Below, one piece after another: positions 62,925-64,000 of a stretch of DNA of 64,000 bases (position 1 is its first letter; every line of letters begins with the position of its first letter). The stretch covers positions 620,001-684,000 of the forward strand of contig JAYQNS010000003.1 in NCBI GenBank assembly GCA_038144425.1, in the 5' to 3' direction. This stretch comes from Salivita marina (GTDB lineage: Bacteria; Pseudomonadota; Gammaproteobacteria; Pseudomonadales; Azotimanducaceae). The position numbers and the translations under genes were made by a program. The notes beneath the pieces are model-generated. The model was not told the origin of the DNA. It saw nothing but the letters and a program-made list of their open reading frames with translations, and ran no database searches.

Positions 62925-64000
62925 GCCGAGGCGGCGCCGGGGAGCTGGGTCGCGATCTGCCCCACCGGGGCGTGGCCGTATCCGCTGGCCTTCGCCCAGC
63001 TCAGCGCGCCGTTCACAAACACGCCCACCATGCCCTTGGAAGCGCGAACGTAGCGCATACCCTCTTCAGGCATATCGAAGCGCGCTTCCTCGGCGCAACG
63101 GTCGATTTCCTTGGCATCAAAGATGGCCACGTCCCCTGCAAAGCCCGGGGCCAACTGCCCCCGCCCCGGGAGGCCCCAGATCCGCGCCGTGTCGGCAGTG
63201 ATCTTCTTAATGGCCGCCTCGAGGCTCAGGGCGCCCTGATCCCGGACGAAGTGCCCGAGGAGGTAACCCGTATCACCGTAGGTGGCAAAGGACTGAATGT
63301 GGGCACCGGCATCGGAGGCGCCGACATGGACGTTACCATCAGCGAGGAGCGCCCCCACCCGATCGCTGTTGTTGTGCCCCAGGGACGCTGCGATGAAGGA
63401 GGCCTGAAGGTTGTGCTGGAGGGACAGGTCAATCATCACCTGCGCCGGGGAGCTGCTCTCGGCCTCGGCGAGGGCCCCGAGGGTTTGGCCCACAAGGCTC
63501 GCGTCGCTCACGCCGCCGCGTACCTGCACCGCGGCCCAGCGGGCGCCGTTGCCACCGGGCTCGGCTTCCGCCAGCAGCTGGCCTACCCATTCCCGATCCT
63601 TAAGGGCAGCGATCTTCTCCTCCACCCCCATGCGCATGGTGCGATACCACTTGGGCAGGCCGGCGAAGAGCAGGCTTGCAACCTCAAAGGTAAAACTGAT
63701 GTCGATGGGCCGGGTTTGCACCTGGGGCCACACCTGAGCCCCCGGGCCATCTGCTCCGCCACCCGGGCCATCACCCGGGGCACGTTGTCCGGCGTCGCCG
63801 CGGAATCGAAGAGGGGCGAAAAGGTGGTAGGGATGCCATAGCGCAAGGACAGCTCGGCAAGCTGATCCACCCGGGCCAGGGTGATATCCGTGGCGTAGAA
63901 CTCCGTCACCACCTGCAGCATACGACCATAGCGGCCCAGCACCGCGGCGAGGGCGTCAAGCTCCTCGAAGTGGGCATAGCGACTTGGCACGGGCATGAGG
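62921..64000 (-). CDS. N-acyl-D-amino-acid deacylase-type amidohydrolase (5' end beyond window; frameshift)
   Basis: C-terminal part of an amidohydrolase-superfamily enzyme. The first visible frame has VVTEFYATDITLARVDQLAELSLRYGIPTTFSPLFD; the second has QVWPQVQTRPIDISFTFE, GNVHVGASDAGAHIQSFATYGDTGYLLGHFVR (metal Asp and His), IKKITADTARIWGLPGRGQLAPGFAGDVAIFD. One base added to the C5 run at 63739-63743 joins them (EQMARGAQVWPQ). The N-terminal HxH is beyond the window. Similar proteins are annotated as D-aminoacylase or as lipid-degradation-cluster amidohydrolases. It heads the visible part of the minus-strand operon. Confidence 0.88.

Noticed and set aside
4907..63743. Programmed ribosomal frameshifting as explanation for split genes.
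   Set aside because: No consistent slippery heptamer or downstream structure, and the breaks are at unrelated positions in many gene families.
1..64000. Long open frames on the strand opposite recognised genes (for example 451-1077, 2099-2827, 11078-12607, 16059-16919).
   Set aside because: They are antisense to genes with strong family motifs, have Arg/Gly/Pro-rich low-complexity products and no domain signature; high GC produces them by chance.
1..64000. TAG as a sense codon (pyrrolysine-type recoding).
   Set aside because: TAG coincides with family-expected C-termini in nearly all genes; no amber suppressor tRNA or pyl genes are visible.

Overview
The window is a 64 kb stretch of gene-dense, GC-rich bacterial chromosome with no rRNA or tRNA, no CRISPR array, no transposase and no phage genes. 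The class Ia ribonucleotide reductase pair, a CpsG/ManB-type phosphomannomutase, RecBCD, RlmD, DacB, a YbaN-like protein and ArgD/ArgF point to a gammaproteobacterium with Pseudomonas-like NrdAB. The many lipid, terpenoid and xenobiotic enzymes (P450, carotenoid oxygenase, Baeyer-Villiger-type monooxygenase, epoxide hydrolase, crotonase, several SDRs) and a sulfite dehydrogenase suggest an aerobic, probably marine heterotroph. The order is an inference; a Cellvibrionales/Halieaceae-like organism would fit.

Layout. 1-5040 (minus): a probable operon of SoxC/SorA-like sulfite dehydrogenase, cytochrome c, Nudix hydrolase, a TrpF-like protein lacking the catalytic cysteine, and ppdK (cut by the window edge). 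5145-8755: cytochrome P450, carotenoid oxygenase and an SDR. 8852-13332: lipoprotein, YdcF-like protein, RlmD, a thiamine-diphosphate enzyme and a DUF3429 protein. 13411-19002: manB, thioesterase, M20 amidohydrolase, methyltransferase, GST, peroxiredoxin. 18999-22377: AraC-type regulator divergent from a flavin monooxygenase, then a nitroreductase. 22461-30022: dacB, a decayed TolC-family pseudogene, PCD, CinA-like protein, PNPOx-like protein, two SDRs and a D-aminoacylase-like lipoprotein. 30106-37413: penicillin/AHL acylase, half-length GDT1, DUF454, an atypical NRAMP, PaaI thioesterase, EamA transporter, acyltransferase, alpha/beta hydrolase. 37448-46034: recC-recB-recD. 46535-48071: an orphan hydantoinase B gene. 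48232-52626: argD, argF, a GGDEF protein, glpK. 52627-57562: nrdAB with a control region carrying two DnaA boxes and two NrdR-like sites, closed by a strong terminator. 57603-64000: a prolyl oligopeptidase lipoprotein, then a minus-strand catabolic operon (amidohydrolase, epoxide hydrolase, FAD monooxygenase, crotonase).

Two properties run through the whole window. First, at least nine otherwise well-conserved genes are broken by single-base gains or losses, usually a missing base in a G/C run (soxC-like, TPP enzyme, manB, recB, recC, hyuB, prolyl oligopeptidase, crotonase, terminal amidohydrolase). This looks like consensus error rather than decay, so I annotate these genes over their full span. 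The recC/hyuB junction (about 45.9-46.66 kb) is worse: it is made of scrambled, indel-rich copies of neighbouring sequence. Second, TAG is the main stop codon (29 of 50 readable stops), and TGA is almost confined to overlapping stop/start junctions. This is unusual for a GC-rich genome. Convergent genes often share a 4-base stop such as CTAG.

No wholly new multi-gene system is evident. The best leads are the catalytically altered TrpF-like protein in its sulfite dehydrogenase/Nudix/ppdK cluster, the nrdA control region, the stop-codon bias, and the 63-kb catabolic operon.
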